Source: Streptomyces sp. BK239
GTDB taxonomy: Bacteria > Actinomycetota > Actinomycetes > Streptomycetales > Streptomycetaceae
DNA: 64,000 nt
Direction: 5' to 3'
Assembly (NCBI RefSeq): GCF_004217285.1
Contig: NZ_SHKS01000001.1
Location: 689,195 to 753,194 of the forward strand
Shown here: positions 30,204-39,339 of the stretch, one piece after another
Position numbering within the stretch: the first letter of the stretch is position 1
How the letters are laid out: every line of letters starts with the position of its first letter
Made by a program: the position numbers and the translations under genes
Notes under the pieces: generated by a model
Database searches by the model: none
Seen by the model: only the letters and a program-made list of their open reading frames with translations
What the model was told of the DNA's origin: nothing

Positions 30204-30899
30204 ATGTCCACAGGCGTGATCATCGCTCTGATCGTGATCGTGGCGGCCGTCATCGCCGTCGCGGCCGTCCTGGCCGTGCGGTCCCGAGGGCCGCACGGGG
30301 GACGCAGCCTGAAGCATCGCTTCGGGCCCGAGTACGACCGTGCCGTGGCCCGGCACGGCGGAGACGTCAAGGCCGCCGAGCGGGAGCTCGGCACACTCGT
30401 GGAGCGGCACGGCGGACTGCAGGAGCGTCCGCTGGAGCCCGCCGAGCGCGAGCGGTTCGAGGCCCGCTGGACGGCGGCGCAGGAGCGCTTCGTCGACTCG
30501 CCCCGTGAGGCGGTCGCCGAGGCCGACCGGCTGGTCGCGGAGGTGGCGGGCGCCCGGGGCTTCCCGGACGGCGCGCAGTACGACGAGCAGGTCGCCGCGC
30601 TCTCCGTGCACCACCCGCGCCACGTCAACGGCTACCGGCACGTGCACCACGTGGCGCGCTTCCACGCCGACGGCGGCGCGCGCAACGGCCAGGCCCCCGG
30701 CACCGAGGACCTGCGGTCCGCCATGGTCGAGGCCCGCGCCCTCTTCGACGAGCTGGTGAAGGAGGGCCGGCACGGGGCCGGCCGTCACCGGTCGCCGGCC
30801 GGGGTGACGCAGGGCCGCGAGACCCACGCGCGAAGCGAGCACCGCTCCAGCCTCCACCTGCCGCGAGGCTTCCACCGGCACCAGACGAAGGAGAGCTGA
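30204..30899 (+). CDS. Membrane-anchored hypothetical protein
   Basis: The 231-residue protein has one N-terminal helix (GVIIALIVIVAAVIAVAAVLAV) followed by a basic stretch, which puts the rest in the cytoplasm. The soluble part is charged, His-rich and contains FVDSPREAVAEADRLVAEVA, a stretch that recurs in the next gene (FVDRPRDAVEEADHVLEELA). This shows a common domain for the pair. Function is unknown. GGAAGG precedes ATG 30204. The next gene starts five bases after its stop, so they form an operon. Confidence 0.7.
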   Translation: MSTGVIIALIVIVAAVIAVAAVLAVRSRGPHGGRSLKHRFGPEYDRAVARHGGDVKAAERELGTLVERHGGLQERPLEPAERERFEARWTAAQERFVDSPREAVAEADRLVAEVAGARGFPDGAQYDEQVAALSVHHPRHVNGYRHVHHVARFHADGGARNGQAPGTEDLRSAMVEARALFDELVKEGRHGAGRHRSPAGVTQGRETHARSEHRSSLHLPRGFHRHQTKES

Positions 30900-30904
30900 G
30901 AGGA

Positions 30905-31636
30905 ATGCCCGACGTGACTTCGAGCGGCGAGGACCGCGAACGGACGACGACCCCGGAGCAGACCGGACGGGCCCGGGTGAACCCGGTGACGCCCGTCAGC
31001 CCCGTGGACCCCGTCCACAAGGACACGACGTCCCCCGGCGCGGGCGCGGCCGACCCGACGACCGGCCGGGAGACGAGGGACGCACGGGACACCCTCCCGG
31101 GCGGGACCCCCGGCGTGACCGGCACCGAGGAGCGCACCGGCGCGGGCGCGGCCGACCCGACGACCGGCCGGGAGACGAGGGACGCACGGGACACCCTCCC
31201 GGGCGGGACCTCCGGCGTGACCGGCACCGAGGAGCGCACCGGCGCGGACGCCGACACGACCCGCACGGACACGCCGTCGGCGCGGCCGCACTCCGCTGCC
31301 GACCGCTCGCACGGCCCGCAGGGCTCCCCGCTGCTGCCGAACGAGGAGTGCGACGAGCTCGCCTCCCGGCTGCACCACGCGGTCGCCGGGTTCGTGGACC
31401 GGCCGCGTGACGCCGTCGAGGAGGCCGACCACGTCCTGGAGGAACTGGCCGCCCGCTTCACCGACGCCGTCAACGACCGCCGCCGCACCCTGCGCGGCTC
31501 CTGGCAGCTCGCCGAGGGCGGCGGCGCCCAGGGCGGCAGGAAGGGCGACGCCGCCGCCACGGCCGTCGACACCGAGCAGCTCCGCCTGGCCCTGCGGGAC
31601 TACCGCGAACTGACGGAGCGGCTCCTGCACGTGTGA
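30905..31636 (+). CDS. Hypothetical protein with a duplicated 34-residue segment
   Basis: This 243-residue hydrophilic protein begins with a disordered Thr/Pro/Gly/Asp-rich region holding two 34-residue copies of the same segment (GAGAADPTTGRETRDARDT...), then a conserved C-terminal half from SPLLPNEECDEL. That half matches the preceding gene's FVDxPR(E/D)AVxEAD motif. GAGAGG precedes the ATG. The two products probably work together, the first as membrane anchor (inference). No enzyme motif is seen. Confidence 0.65.
   Translation: MPDVTSSGEDRERTTTPEQTGRARVNPVTPVSPVDPVHKDTTSPGAGAADPTTGRETRDARDTLPGGTPGVTGTEERTGAGAADPTTGRETRDARDTLPGGTSGVTGTEERTGADADTTRTDTPSARPHSAADRSHGPQGSPLLPNEECDELASRLHHAVAGFVDRPRDAVEEADHVLEELAARFTDAVNDRRRTLRGSWQLAEGGGAQGGRKGDAAATAVDTEQLRLALRDYRELTERLLHV
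31037..31240 (+). repeat. 102-base tandem duplication inside a coding sequence
   Basis: Units 31037-31138 and 31139-31240 are nearly identical; one visible difference is a C/T change giving Pro versus Ser. The period of 102 bases keeps the frame (34 codons). A third partial unit begins at 31241. The near-identity indicates a recent duplication. Confidence 0.9.
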
Positions 31637-31673
31637 GTGTGCGTGCCGACAGGCGCGTGTCGTGCCCGACGCG

Positions 31674-32093
31674 TCAGCTGTTCTCCGAAGCCGCCTCCCG
31701 GCGCTCCCGCCACTGACGTACGACCGCTTCGACGTCGTACGGCTGCATCCCGAGCGGGGGGCCGGGCGGCGGCTTGAACATCATGTCGCGGAGTTTGACG
31801 TTGACGTCCGTGATGATCTTCCGGACGAGGCGTTCCGAAGGGGCCGCGTACGCCGCCGCCAGGGCGTCCTCCGCCTCCTTGCGCAGCGCGAGCGCCGGCG
31901 GAAGCACCGAGAGCCCCTCGCGCGCCATCTTGCGCTTGATCCACCACAGTTCGTCGTACGCCGTGTCGGCGCCGGACTCCAACGGCTTTCCAGCGCCCGG
32001 GAGTTGATCGAACTCGCCCCGGAGTTGCGCGTCCCGGATCTGCTTGTCGATCCAGGAGTCGAACGGAACACCGGGTGGCTTTCGCTCGGTCAT
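31674..32093 (-). CDS. DUF1992 (DnaJ-family-labelled) protein
   Basis: The 139-residue protein contains the DUF1992 hallmark WIDKQIRDAQLRGEFDQLPG followed by GKPL and later DVNVKLRDMMFKPP. The family is sometimes labelled DnaJ homologue subfamily C but has no J domain; function is unknown. ATG 32093 gives the usual domain start. It is convergent with the preceding hypothetical gene and divergent from the FHA gene. Confidence 0.85.
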   Translation of the reverse strand: MTERKPPGVPFDSWIDKQIRDAQLRGEFDQLPGAGKPLESGADTAYDELWWIKRKMAREGLSVLPPALALRKEAEDALAAAYAAPSERLVRKIITDVNVKLRDMMFKPPPGPPLGMQPYDVEAVVRQWRERREAASENS

Positions 32094-32195
32094 GCGTCCA
32101 TTGTGCCGGACGTGGCGGGGCCGGGCGATTTAGTATGCGGCCGCTGTGCAAGGTCACTTGCACGCCACTGTCGGACACAGTCACGAGGAGCGCAC

Positions 32196-32588
32196 GTGCT
32201 CGAACTCACCATGGCCACCGTCTCGGGGACGGAAGAGGGTGCCACGGCCGGCATGCTCATGGCCGACGCGCCCAGCGAGCCGGGGGCGGTGCTGCGGGTG
32301 GGCCGGGACAAGTCCGTCTGCCGCCTCGTGACCCCCGAGGACTGGCTGTTCGTCTCCCGGGTCCACCTGGAGTTCCTGTGCGGGCCGGAGGGCGTCTGGC
32401 AGGTCAGCTGGCTGCGCGGCTCCCAGCCGGACCCGTCCTCCGAGGTCCGGCTGGTCGTCGGCGAGTACGCCCAGACCATCCCCTACGGCGGCACGGTGCA
32501 GCTGCCGCGGGGCGGCGTCGGCGAGATCGTCGTCGTCGACCGCACCGGCCCGCGCAGCGTCAACGTCGGGTTCTTCCACGAGGCGTAG
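32196..32588 (+). CDS. Small FHA-domain protein
   Basis: The 130-residue protein is essentially one FHA domain: AVLRVGRDKSVCRLV supplies the GR motif and WLFVSRVHLEFLCG the SRxH motif that bind phosphothreonine, followed by the later beta strands (LVVGEYAQTIPYGGTVQLP). It should dock on Ser/Thr-kinase-phosphorylated proteins. GAGGAG six bases before GTG 32196 fixes the start. Possible ligands with TM(Q/P)L motifs occur in this window (PBP and zinc-ribbon/PG-binding protein), but a link is speculative. Confidence 0.8.
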   Translation: MLELTMATVSGTEEGATAGMLMADAPSEPGAVLRVGRDKSVCRLVTPEDWLFVSRVHLEFLCGPEGVWQVSWLRGSQPDPSSEVRLVVGEYAQTIPYGGTVQLPRGGVGEIVVVDRTGPRSVNVGFFHEA

Positions 32589-32615
32589 CCCCGGGGAGCC
32601 CCGCGGGGCTACGCC
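32582..32615. terminator. Bidirectional terminator of FHA and O-methyltransferase genes
   Basis: GGCGTAGCCCC at 32582-32592 pairs perfectly with GGGGCTACGCC at 32605-32615. Both arms overlap the last codons of the two convergent genes, so the terminator is partly coding. Confidence 0.85.
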
Positions 32616-33280
32616 AGCACGCGGGCCAGCGCGAACCCGTCGTAGCCCTTCGCCCCCACCGTCTGGACCGCGGTGCCGCTCAACCGCGGGTGCGAGCCGA
32701 TGAGTTCGATGGCGGCGCGGGTCCCGCGCACGTCGTCCGCGTCGCTGGCCGCGTCGACGACCCGGCCGCCGCGCACCACGTTGTCCAGGACGATGAGACT
32801 TCCCGCGCGGGTCAACTTCAGCGCCCATTCGAGGTAGTGGGGGTTGTTGACCTTGTCCGCGTCGATGAAGACCAGGTCGAACGGGGGCGGGTTCTCGTCG
32901 GCGAGCAGCGGCAGTGACTCCAGGGCCGGGCCGACCCGCACCTCGACCTGCTTGTCGAGGCCCGCGCGGGCGATGTTGCGGGCGGCGACCTCGGCGTGCT
33001 TCGGGCTGTACTCCAGGGTGATCAGCCGGCCGTCGGCCGGGAGCGCGCGGGCCAGCCAGATCGTGCTGTACCCGCCGAGGGTGCCGATCTCCAGGATCGC
33101 GCGGGCCCCCTGGATCTCGGCGAGCAGCTGGAGCAGCTTGCCCTGCGCGGCCGTGACGCTGATCGGCGGCAGCTCGGCGGCGTCGCTGTCGCGCAGGGCC
33201 GCGGAGGTGACCTCGTCGTCCGGGGAGAGGTGGTCGGTGAAGTAGGCGTCGACGGCGTCCCAAACCTGCGACTCGCTCAT
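32609..33280 (-). CDS. O-methyltransferase (CCoAMT-like, AdoMet-dependent)
   Basis: The 223-residue protein has the class I AdoMet motif ILEIGTLGGYSTIWLARALP, ITLEYSPKHAE (motif II acid), FDLVFIDADKVNNPHYLEW and LIVLDNVVRGGRV, matching metal-dependent catechol/caffeoyl-CoA-type O-methyltransferases. The Asp residues in FIDADK and the Asp-Asn of LDN are the expected metal ligands. It would methylate a catechol-type hydroxyl; substrate unknown. ATG 33280 is chosen; a 13-residue upstream extension has no support. Confidence 0.88.
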   Translation of the reverse strand: MSESQVWDAVDAYFTDHLSPDDEVTSAALRDSDAAELPPISVTAAQGKLLQLLAEIQGARAILEIGTLGGYSTIWLARALPADGRLITLEYSPKHAEVAARNIARAGLDKQVEVRVGPALESLPLLADENPPPFDLVFIDADKVNNPHYLEWALKLTRAGSLIVLDNVVRGGRVVDAASDADDVRGTRAAIELIGSHPRLSGTAVQTVGAKGYDGFALARVLA

Positions 33281-33398
33281 GCGCTGCTCTGCCTCTCGTG
33301 TGAACTCGGCACGTGACATCTACTTAGGAACCCTAACGACCCCGTCAACGCCCCGCCCCCGTTTCTCTCCCCGGCGTGGCGCTGGCGCGGCCGGGGCA

Positions 33399-34661
<1,263 letters not shown>

Positions 34662-34739
34662 TCAGAGCCCTGAACTACCGTCGCCGCACCCTGTTTCTGA
34701 TGGACCGTCAGGTGACTGGTCCGACGGCTGGAGCTGCCC

Positions 34740-35975
34740 ATGCACTGTCCAGCGCTTCCCGACGGGTTCGACTTCACCGACCCCGACCTGCTGCAACACC
34801 ACGTCCCCCTGCCCGAGTTGGCCGAACTGCGCCGGGCCGAGCCGGTCCGCTGGATCCCCCAGTCGGGAAACGTGGCCGGCTTCCAGGACGAGGGTTACTG
34901 GGCGGTGACCCGTCACGCCGACGTCCGGTACGTCTCCACCCACCCCGAACTGTTCTCGTCCACCGTCAACACCGCCATCATCCGTTTCAACGAGCACATC
35001 CGGCGCGACTCCATCGACGCGCAGCGGCTGATCCTGCTGAACATGGACCCCCCCGAGCACACCAGGGTGCGGCAGATCGTGCAACGCGGGTTCACGCCAC
35101 GGTCGATCCGCGCGCTGGAGCAGCGGCTGCGGGACCGGGCGGGCGCCATCGTCACCGCCGCCCGCGAACTCGACGGCCCCTTCGACTTCGTCACCTCCGT
35201 CGCCTGCGAACTGCCCCTCCAGGCCATCGCGGAGCTGATCGGCATCCCCCAGGGCGACCGGACCAAGATCTTCGACTGGTCCAACAAGATGATCGCCTAC
35301 GACGACCCCGAGTACGCGATCACCGAGGAGGTCGGCGCGCAGTCCGCCGCCGAGCTCATCTCGTACGCCATGACGATGGCCGCCGACCGGAAACAGTGCC
35401 CGGCGCACGACATCGTCAGCACCCTCGTGGCCGCCGAGGACCAGGGCAACCTCAACTCCGACGAGTTCGGCTTCTTCGTGCTGATGCTCGCCGTCGCCGG
35501 CAACGAGACCACCCGCAACGCCATCACCCACGGCATGCACGCCTTCCTCACGCACCCCGAGCAGTGGGAGCTCTACAAGCGGGAGCGGCCCTCCACCGCC
35601 GCCGAGGAGATCGTCCGCTGGGCCACGCCCGTGTTCGCCTTCCAGCGCACCGCCACCCAGGACACCGAACTCGGCGGGCGGACGATCAGGAAGGGCGAGC
35701 GGGTCGGACTCTTCTATGCCTCCGCCAACCACGATCCCGAGGTGTTCGACCGGCCCGACGCGTTCGACGTCACCCGCGACCCCAACCCCCACCTGGGATT
35801 CGGCGGCGGCGGGCCGCACTTCTGCCTCGGCAAGTCGCTGGCGGTGCTGGAGATCGACCTGATCTTCAACGCCATCGCCGACGCCATGCCGGGGCTGCGC
35901 CTGGTCGGCGACCCACGGCGGCTGCGGTCCGCCTGGATCAACGGGGTGAAGGAGTTGCGGGTCGCCGTCGAGTGA
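34740..35975 (+). CDS. Cytochrome P450, CYP125-like (sterol C27 oxidase family)
   Basis: The 411-residue protein has I-helix AGNETTRN (253-260), EIVR (290-293, ExxR), FQRTA and the heme loop LGFGGGGPHFCLG with Cys362. Long stretches match my recollection of Mycobacterium tuberculosis CYP125: LPPGFDFTDPD-like start, VACELPLQAIAELIGIPQ, FGFFVLMLAVAGNETTRN, QWELYKRERP, and EEIVRWATPVFAFQRTA. CYP125 oxidises the terminal carbon of cholesterol side chains. GGAG precedes ATG 34740. A [3Fe-4S] ferredoxin gene at 47532 is a candidate redox partner. Part of this gene is duplicated at 36690. Confidence 0.9.
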   Translation: MHCPALPDGFDFTDPDLLQHHVPLPELAELRRAEPVRWIPQSGNVAGFQDEGYWAVTRHADVRYVSTHPELFSSTVNTAIIRFNEHIRRDSIDAQRLILLNMDPPEHTRVRQIVQRGFTPRSIRALEQRLRDRAGAIVTAARELDGPFDFVTSVACELPLQAIAELIGIPQGDRTKIFDWSNKMIAYDDPEYAITEEVGAQSAAELISYAMTMAADRKQCPAHDIVSTLVAAEDQGNLNSDEFGFFVLMLAVAGNETTRNAITHGMHAFLTHPEQWELYKRERPSTAAEEIVRWATPVFAFQRTATQDTELGGRTIRKGERVGLFYASANHDPEVFDRPDAFDVTRDPNPHLGFGGGGPHFCLGKSLAVLEIDLIFNAIADAMPGLRLVGDPRRLRSAWINGVKELRVAVE

Positions 35976-35980
35976 GGGGT

Positions 35981-35998
35981 GTATACGGCGGCGTATAC
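35981..35998 (+). promoter_or_regulatory. Palindromic operator/-10 element of the toxin-antitoxin module
   Basis: GTATACG GCGG CGTATAC is a perfect 7-base palindrome around four bases. Its right arm contains TATACT at 35993-35998, a good -10 hexamer. The antitoxin ATG at 36006 is only seven bases on, so the message is probably leaderless and autorepressed by the RHH antitoxin. Confidence 0.75.
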
Positions 35999-36005
35999 TC
36001 GCCCC

Positions 36006-36269
36006 ATGGCAGATGCGATGATCCGAGTGCCCGCCGAAGTCCGGGACCGCCTGGCCGTGATAGCGGAGTCGCGGGGGACGTCGATCCGGTCCCTGGTGCA
36101 GGACTTCGCGGAGTCCACGCTGACCGAGGAGGAGCGGCGTGAGCGGGCGGAGCGGGCCCGTGCCTATCTGGCGGAGCACTTCGGGGTCGAGGTGACCGAC
36201 GAAGAGAGCGCCGCGATGGGGCGCAGGCTTCGCGAGGCCTTCGCGAGGCAGCAGGGTGACGCCGCGTGA
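36006..36269 (+). CDS. Ribbon-helix-helix antitoxin (VapB-like)
   Basis: The 87-residue protein opens AMIRVPAEVRDRLAVIAESRGTS and then IRSLVQ, the beta-strand and two helices of a ribbon-helix-helix DNA-binding domain, followed by a charged helix (EEERRERAERARAYL) that would wrap the toxin. It should bind the palindrome at 35981-35998 and neutralise the downstream PIN-like protein. ATG 36006 is chosen from the domain start. The stop overlaps the toxin GTG by four bases (GTGA), implying coupled translation. Confidence 0.85.
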   Translation: MADAMIRVPAEVRDRLAVIAESRGTSIRSLVQDFAESTLTEEERRERAERARAYLAEHFGVEVTDEESAAMGRRLREAFARQQGDAA

Positions 36270-36652
36270 TCCTTCATCACCTGGTCCTGGACGCGCCGAC
36301 GCTGCTGGCGTTGTCCGGCAACCGACAGGTCTCCGCGCTGGTCCACCGGGCCCACTTCGAGACCGAGTCGCGCTTGTGGGCGCCGACGCTGTCGGTCCTG
36401 GAAGCCGATCGGGAGCATCTCGGAATCGCCGAGCACGTCGGCCAGTTGGAGGTCCTGCACACCGTCGACCTCGACCACGCGGCGGCGCTCGCGGTGGCCC
36501 GGTTGCATCGCGACGGAGTGCCTCTCGGGATCGCGGCGGCGATCCACGCCGCCCGTCATCTGCCTGAGTGGGGCGCGGACGCGCTCGTCGCCACCGTGGA
36601 TCCGAAGGCGTACGAAGGGCGCGGCGTGCCGGTGCTCGACCTCAACCGCTGA
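36266..36652 (+). CDS. PIN-like toxin (VapC-like) with incomplete acidic site
   Basis: The 128-residue protein has the PIN layout: D9 in LVLDAPTLLAL, E46 in TLSVLEADRE, and D112 in VATVDPKAY. The third usual acidic position (the S-x-x-D-A-x-x-A region) is G88 in VPLGIAAAIHAA. PIN toxins cleave RNA with Mg2+ bound by three to four acidic residues, so this one may be weakened or use another ligand. It starts at GTG 36266 inside the antitoxin stop. Identification rests on order, overlap and partial motifs. Confidence 0.7.
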   Translation: MILHHLVLDAPTLLALSGNRQVSALVHRAHFETESRLWAPTLSVLEADREHLGIAEHVGQLEVLHTVDLDHAAALAVARLHRDGVPLGIAAAIHAARHLPEWGADALVATVDPKAYEGRGVPVLDLNR

Positions 36653-36689
36653 GGCGGTTCAAGCGCGCGAAGGCGACGGCGCGCCCGGC

Positions 36690-36752
36690 TTCGACTGGTC
36701 CAACAAGATGATCGCCTACGACGACCCCGAGTTGCGGGTCAGCCTGGGGTGA
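36690..36752 (+). pseudogene. Scar of a second CYP125-like copy (internally deleted)
   Basis: The 42 bases 36690-36731 exactly repeat 35271-35312 of the P450 gene (FDWSNKMIAYDDPE region). They are joined directly to GAGTTGCGGGTC, matching the P450's last codons (35952-35963), then a stop at 36750. This is a P450 fragment with about 640 bases deleted at a GAG microhomology. It lies just downstream of the toxin gene. Confidence 0.85.
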
Positions 36753-36770
36753 CGCCCTCAAGGGCTCGGC

Positions 36771-37472
36771 TCAGTCCCTGCCCGACGCCGTCACCGCGAG
36801 CACGGCCGACGCCAGGGACGCCAGCAGCAGCGGGATGCCCATGCCGTGGTGGAGCACCAGCCACGCGCCCAGCACCGCTCCCGCGAACAGCGCGGAAACC
36901 GCCGCCGTGCGACGCCGGGTACGGGCGCCGCTGCCGCCGGCGACGTGGGACTCGGCGGCCAGGCCCGTCAGGGTCATCGTCACGACGGTCGTCGTGGTGA
37001 GCGCCGGCACGTTCAGCTCGCGCACGGTCGCGTTGCGCAGGCCCATCGCGAAGGCGGTCGTCGCGATGAGCGCGTACGTCGTGGCGGTCGCCCCCTCCGG
37101 CGCGGTGAACGCCACGGCCGACGCGGCGCCGAGGAGGACCGCCTCGACGCCCAGCGTCCAGCGCGCGAAGGCGCGGCGGGAGCCGTCTCCCGGGCGCCGG
37201 GCGACGCGGCCCCCGCTCACCGCGCCCAGCAGGAAGCAGGCCAGCGAGGTCGCCGAGTGGTGGACCGAGAAGCCGGGGGCGCCGGCGGCGGCGAAGCCGA
37301 GGATGACGACGTTGCCCGTCATGTTCGCGGTGAAGACGCGCCCGAGGCCGAGGTAGCTCACCGCGTCGATCAGACCGCTCACCCCGGTGAGCGCCAGCAG
37401 CACGACGACCAGGCGCAGGCCGCGATCTTCGGGGCCCTTGTCCGTGGCGGACCGGGGCTGCTCGGTGGTCAT
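36771..37472 (-). CDS. DUF1275 / YoaK family membrane protein
   Basis: The 233-residue protein has six to seven helices and the DUF1275 pattern: LALTGVSGLIDAVSYLGLGRVFTANMTGNVVILG near the start, then FLLGAVSGGRVARR and MGLRNATVRELNVPALTTTTVVTMTLTGL. The family is widespread; transport of small organic compounds has been proposed but not shown. ATG 37472 has a GGTGGTC context without a strong ribosome site. It is unlikely to be part of the toxin-antitoxin island. Confidence 0.88.
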   Translation of the reverse strand: MTTEQPRSATDKGPEDRGLRLVVVLLALTGVSGLIDAVSYLGLGRVFTANMTGNVVILGFAAAGAPGFSVHHSATSLACFLLGAVSGGRVARRPGDGSRRAFARWTLGVEAVLLGAASAVAFTAPEGATATTYALIATTAFAMGLRNATVRELNVPALTTTTVVTMTLTGLAAESHVAGGSGARTRRRTAAVSALFAGAVLGAWLVLHHGMGIPLLLASLASAVLAVTASGRD

Positions 37473-37793
37473 CGGTCCAGTGGACCACGGGCGGGTGAGG
37501 GCGGGGCGGGAGCGCGCTGCGGAGCCGGCCGGGAAACGCGGAAGGCGGCGGCCCCGGGGGATCAGGGGGCCGCCGCCGCTCAGGGTGCCGCGCGGGGGCG
37601 TGCGGGGGGTGGCGCTTGAGCCGGTCCGTCAGTGCGGCTGTGCCGCGGGCGCGGGCGCGGGCCGGGGCCCGTGCGGCGGTGCCGTGTGCCCGGCGTCCGT
37701 TCGTGCGGCGGGCTCCCGCGGGGTCGGCGCCGGGGCGGGGCCGACGCTTGCGCCCGGTCCGCTCGGCGGGTGCCGTCGGCCTGTCCGGGCGGC
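37473..37793. terminator. 321-base gap with one strong hairpin
   Basis: GGCGGCGGCCCC at 37544-37555 pairs with GGGGCCGCCGCC at 37566-37577. It could terminate readthrough from the transglycosylase gene on the minus strand. The rest (37578-37793) is very GC-rich with Ala/Gly/Arg-type shadow frames; I see no gene in it. Confidence 0.55.
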
Positions 37794-38213
37794 TCAGTAC
37801 CAGCCGTTGGCCTGCCAGAAGGACCAGGCGCCGGCCGGGCTGCCGTAGCGGGAGTTCATGTAGTCCAGGCCCCACTTGATCTGGGTCTCGGCGTTGGTCT
37901 TCCAGTCGGAGCCGGCCGTGGCCATCTTGGAGCCGGGGAGGGCCTGGACGAGGCCGTAGGCGCCGGAGGAGGAGTTGGTGGCGTCGACGTCCCAGTTGCT
38001 CTCGTGCTCGACGATCTTGCTGAACGCGTCGAACTGGGCGGCGTCCGGGATCATCTTGTGCGCGATCGCCTGGGCCTCGGCGGCGGAGGGCGCGGCGGGG
38101 GCCGCCTGTGCCGGCGCCGCGGTCAGGGCCATGCCGGCGGTGGCGGCGGCCACGGCGACGGCGGTGAGGGTCTTCTTCGGGGAGGCGAGGCGGCGGATGA
38201 CGGAGACGGACAC
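37794..38213 (-). CDS. Secreted lytic transglycosylase-like (SLT fold) protein
   Basis: The 139-residue protein has a signal peptide (LTAVAVAAATAGMALTAAPAQAA). Its domain contains IVEHESNWDVDATNSSSGAYGLVQALPG, where E-S-x-W is the catalytic glutamate motif and G-x-x-G-L-x-Q the substrate groove, then NAETQIKWGLDYMNSRYGSP and WSFWQANGWY at the end. It should cut peptidoglycan glycan strands outside the cell. GTG 38213 has AAAAAGG upstream. The 292-base upstream region has a lower-GC patch (ACTAGTAAAAG) that may be a promoter; no c-di-AMP riboswitch is evident. Confidence 0.88.
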   Translation of the reverse strand: MSVSVIRRLASPKKTLTAVAVAAATAGMALTAAPAQAAPAAPSAAEAQAIAHKMIPDAAQFDAFSKIVEHESNWDVDATNSSSGAYGLVQALPGSKMATAGSDWKTNAETQIKWGLDYMNSRYGSPAGAWSFWQANGWY

Positions 38214-38505
38214 GGAGAACCTTTTTCTTCGGGGACTGACGGTGTCGCGGCCGGCGGCGGACCGTGGGTGAGCGGCGTCCGGCACACGTCGGCGCCGGGG
38301 CCTGTGGGGCTCGTCGGCGCCGTGCGACGTCATCCAGAGAAACAGGCCCGGGAGGTGCCCGCAATGGCCCCTTTTACTAGTTGTGGCCGCATGTGGGTGT
38401 TCTGCCGTCGCGACAGTGAGCCGGTCCCTGTGCAGGTCAGCGGCGGTCTCGACGTGTGCATGGCATCCGATATGTCCGACTAAAGGGGATCGTAGGTGAT
38501 CCGCG

Positions 38506-39339
38506 TCATGTGGGCCGGTTCACCGGCCGGCGGTCCTCGAATGTGACCGCGGTCTCGAACGCGGCCCGCCGGGTGGCCCTCCGCAGCGCCCTGAGCACCG
38601 CCGGGCCGAGCGTCACGGTCAGCACGACGGTGACGACCGCGCGGCCGAGATCCCAGCCGACGGACGTCGCCAGGCAGTACGCGGCGAAGGAGGCCAGGTT
38701 CGCCGCGACGGAGGCCGCCGGGTCGAACGCGATGGTCGTGGTGCCCGCGCCCAGGAAGGGCCAGCCCTGCATGTTCATCGCCGTGCCGTAGGCGAAGGCC
38801 GCCAGGAAGCCGTAGCCGGCGAGCAGCGCGAGCTCCCCTCGGCCGCGCAGCCGGTCCCGGCCCGGGAGCAGGCCCGCGCCCATCGTGAACCAGCCCATCG
38901 CCAGCATCTGGAACGGCATCCAGGGCCCGACCCCGCCCGTGAGCAGCGCGGACGCGAACATCGTCACCGAGCCCAGGACGAAGCCGAAGCCCGGCCCGAG
39001 GACCCGGCCGCTCAGCACCATCAGGAAGAACATCGGCTCGATGCCCGCCGTGCCCGCGCCGATGGGACGCAGCGCGGCGCCCGTCGCCGCCAGCACCCCC
39101 AGCATCGCGACGGCCTTCGCGCCCAGCCCCGACTCCGAGATCGTCGCCGCGACCACCGCGACCAGCAGCGCCAGCAGCCCCGCGAACAGCCACGGCGCGT
39201 CCTGGGCGTGGGCGTTCACCGTGGAGTGCGGCGGGGCCAGGAAGGGCCAGGCGAACGCGACGACGCCGACGGCGCTGACGAGCACCAGCGCGAGAACGGA
39301 ACGCGGGCCCAGCCGGACCGCGCGGGCCTGCCGGGTCAC
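38506..39339 (-). CDS. ECF transporter S component (substrate-binding membrane protein)
   Basis: The 277-residue protein has about six helices and the S-component style: GSVTMFASALLTGGVGPWMPFQMLAMGWFTMGAGLLP, rich in small residues and aromatic caps, after GIEPMFFLMVLSGRVLGPGFGFVLG. It should bind the vitamin and pair with the EcfT/ATPase proteins encoded upstream. Its GTG overlaps the ATPase stop by four bases. Because the operon starts behind a cobalamin riboswitch, cobalamin or a precursor is the likely substrate (inference). Confidence 0.82.
   Translation of the reverse strand: MTRQARAVRLGPRSVLALVLVSAVGVVAFAWPFLAPPHSTVNAHAQDAPWLFAGLLALLVAVVAATISESGLGAKAVAMLGVLAATGAALRPIGAGTAGIEPMFFLMVLSGRVLGPGFGFVLGSVTMFASALLTGGVGPWMPFQMLAMGWFTMGAGLLPGRDRLRGRGELALLAGYGFLAAFAYGTAMNMQGWPFLGAGTTTIAFDPAASVAANLASFAAYCLATSVGWDLGRAVVTVVLTVTLGPAVLRALRRATRRAAFETAVTFEDRRPVNRPT

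Noticed and set aside
37387..37848. Plus-strand open frame in the gap before the transglycosylase gene
   Set aside because: Composition is random GC-rich (Arg/Gly/Ala), no ribosome site or homology.
38214..38505. Possible c-di-AMP riboswitch before the lytic transglycosylase gene
   Set aside because: Such RNAs often precede Streptomyces wall hydrolase genes, but the conserved blocks are not visible here.
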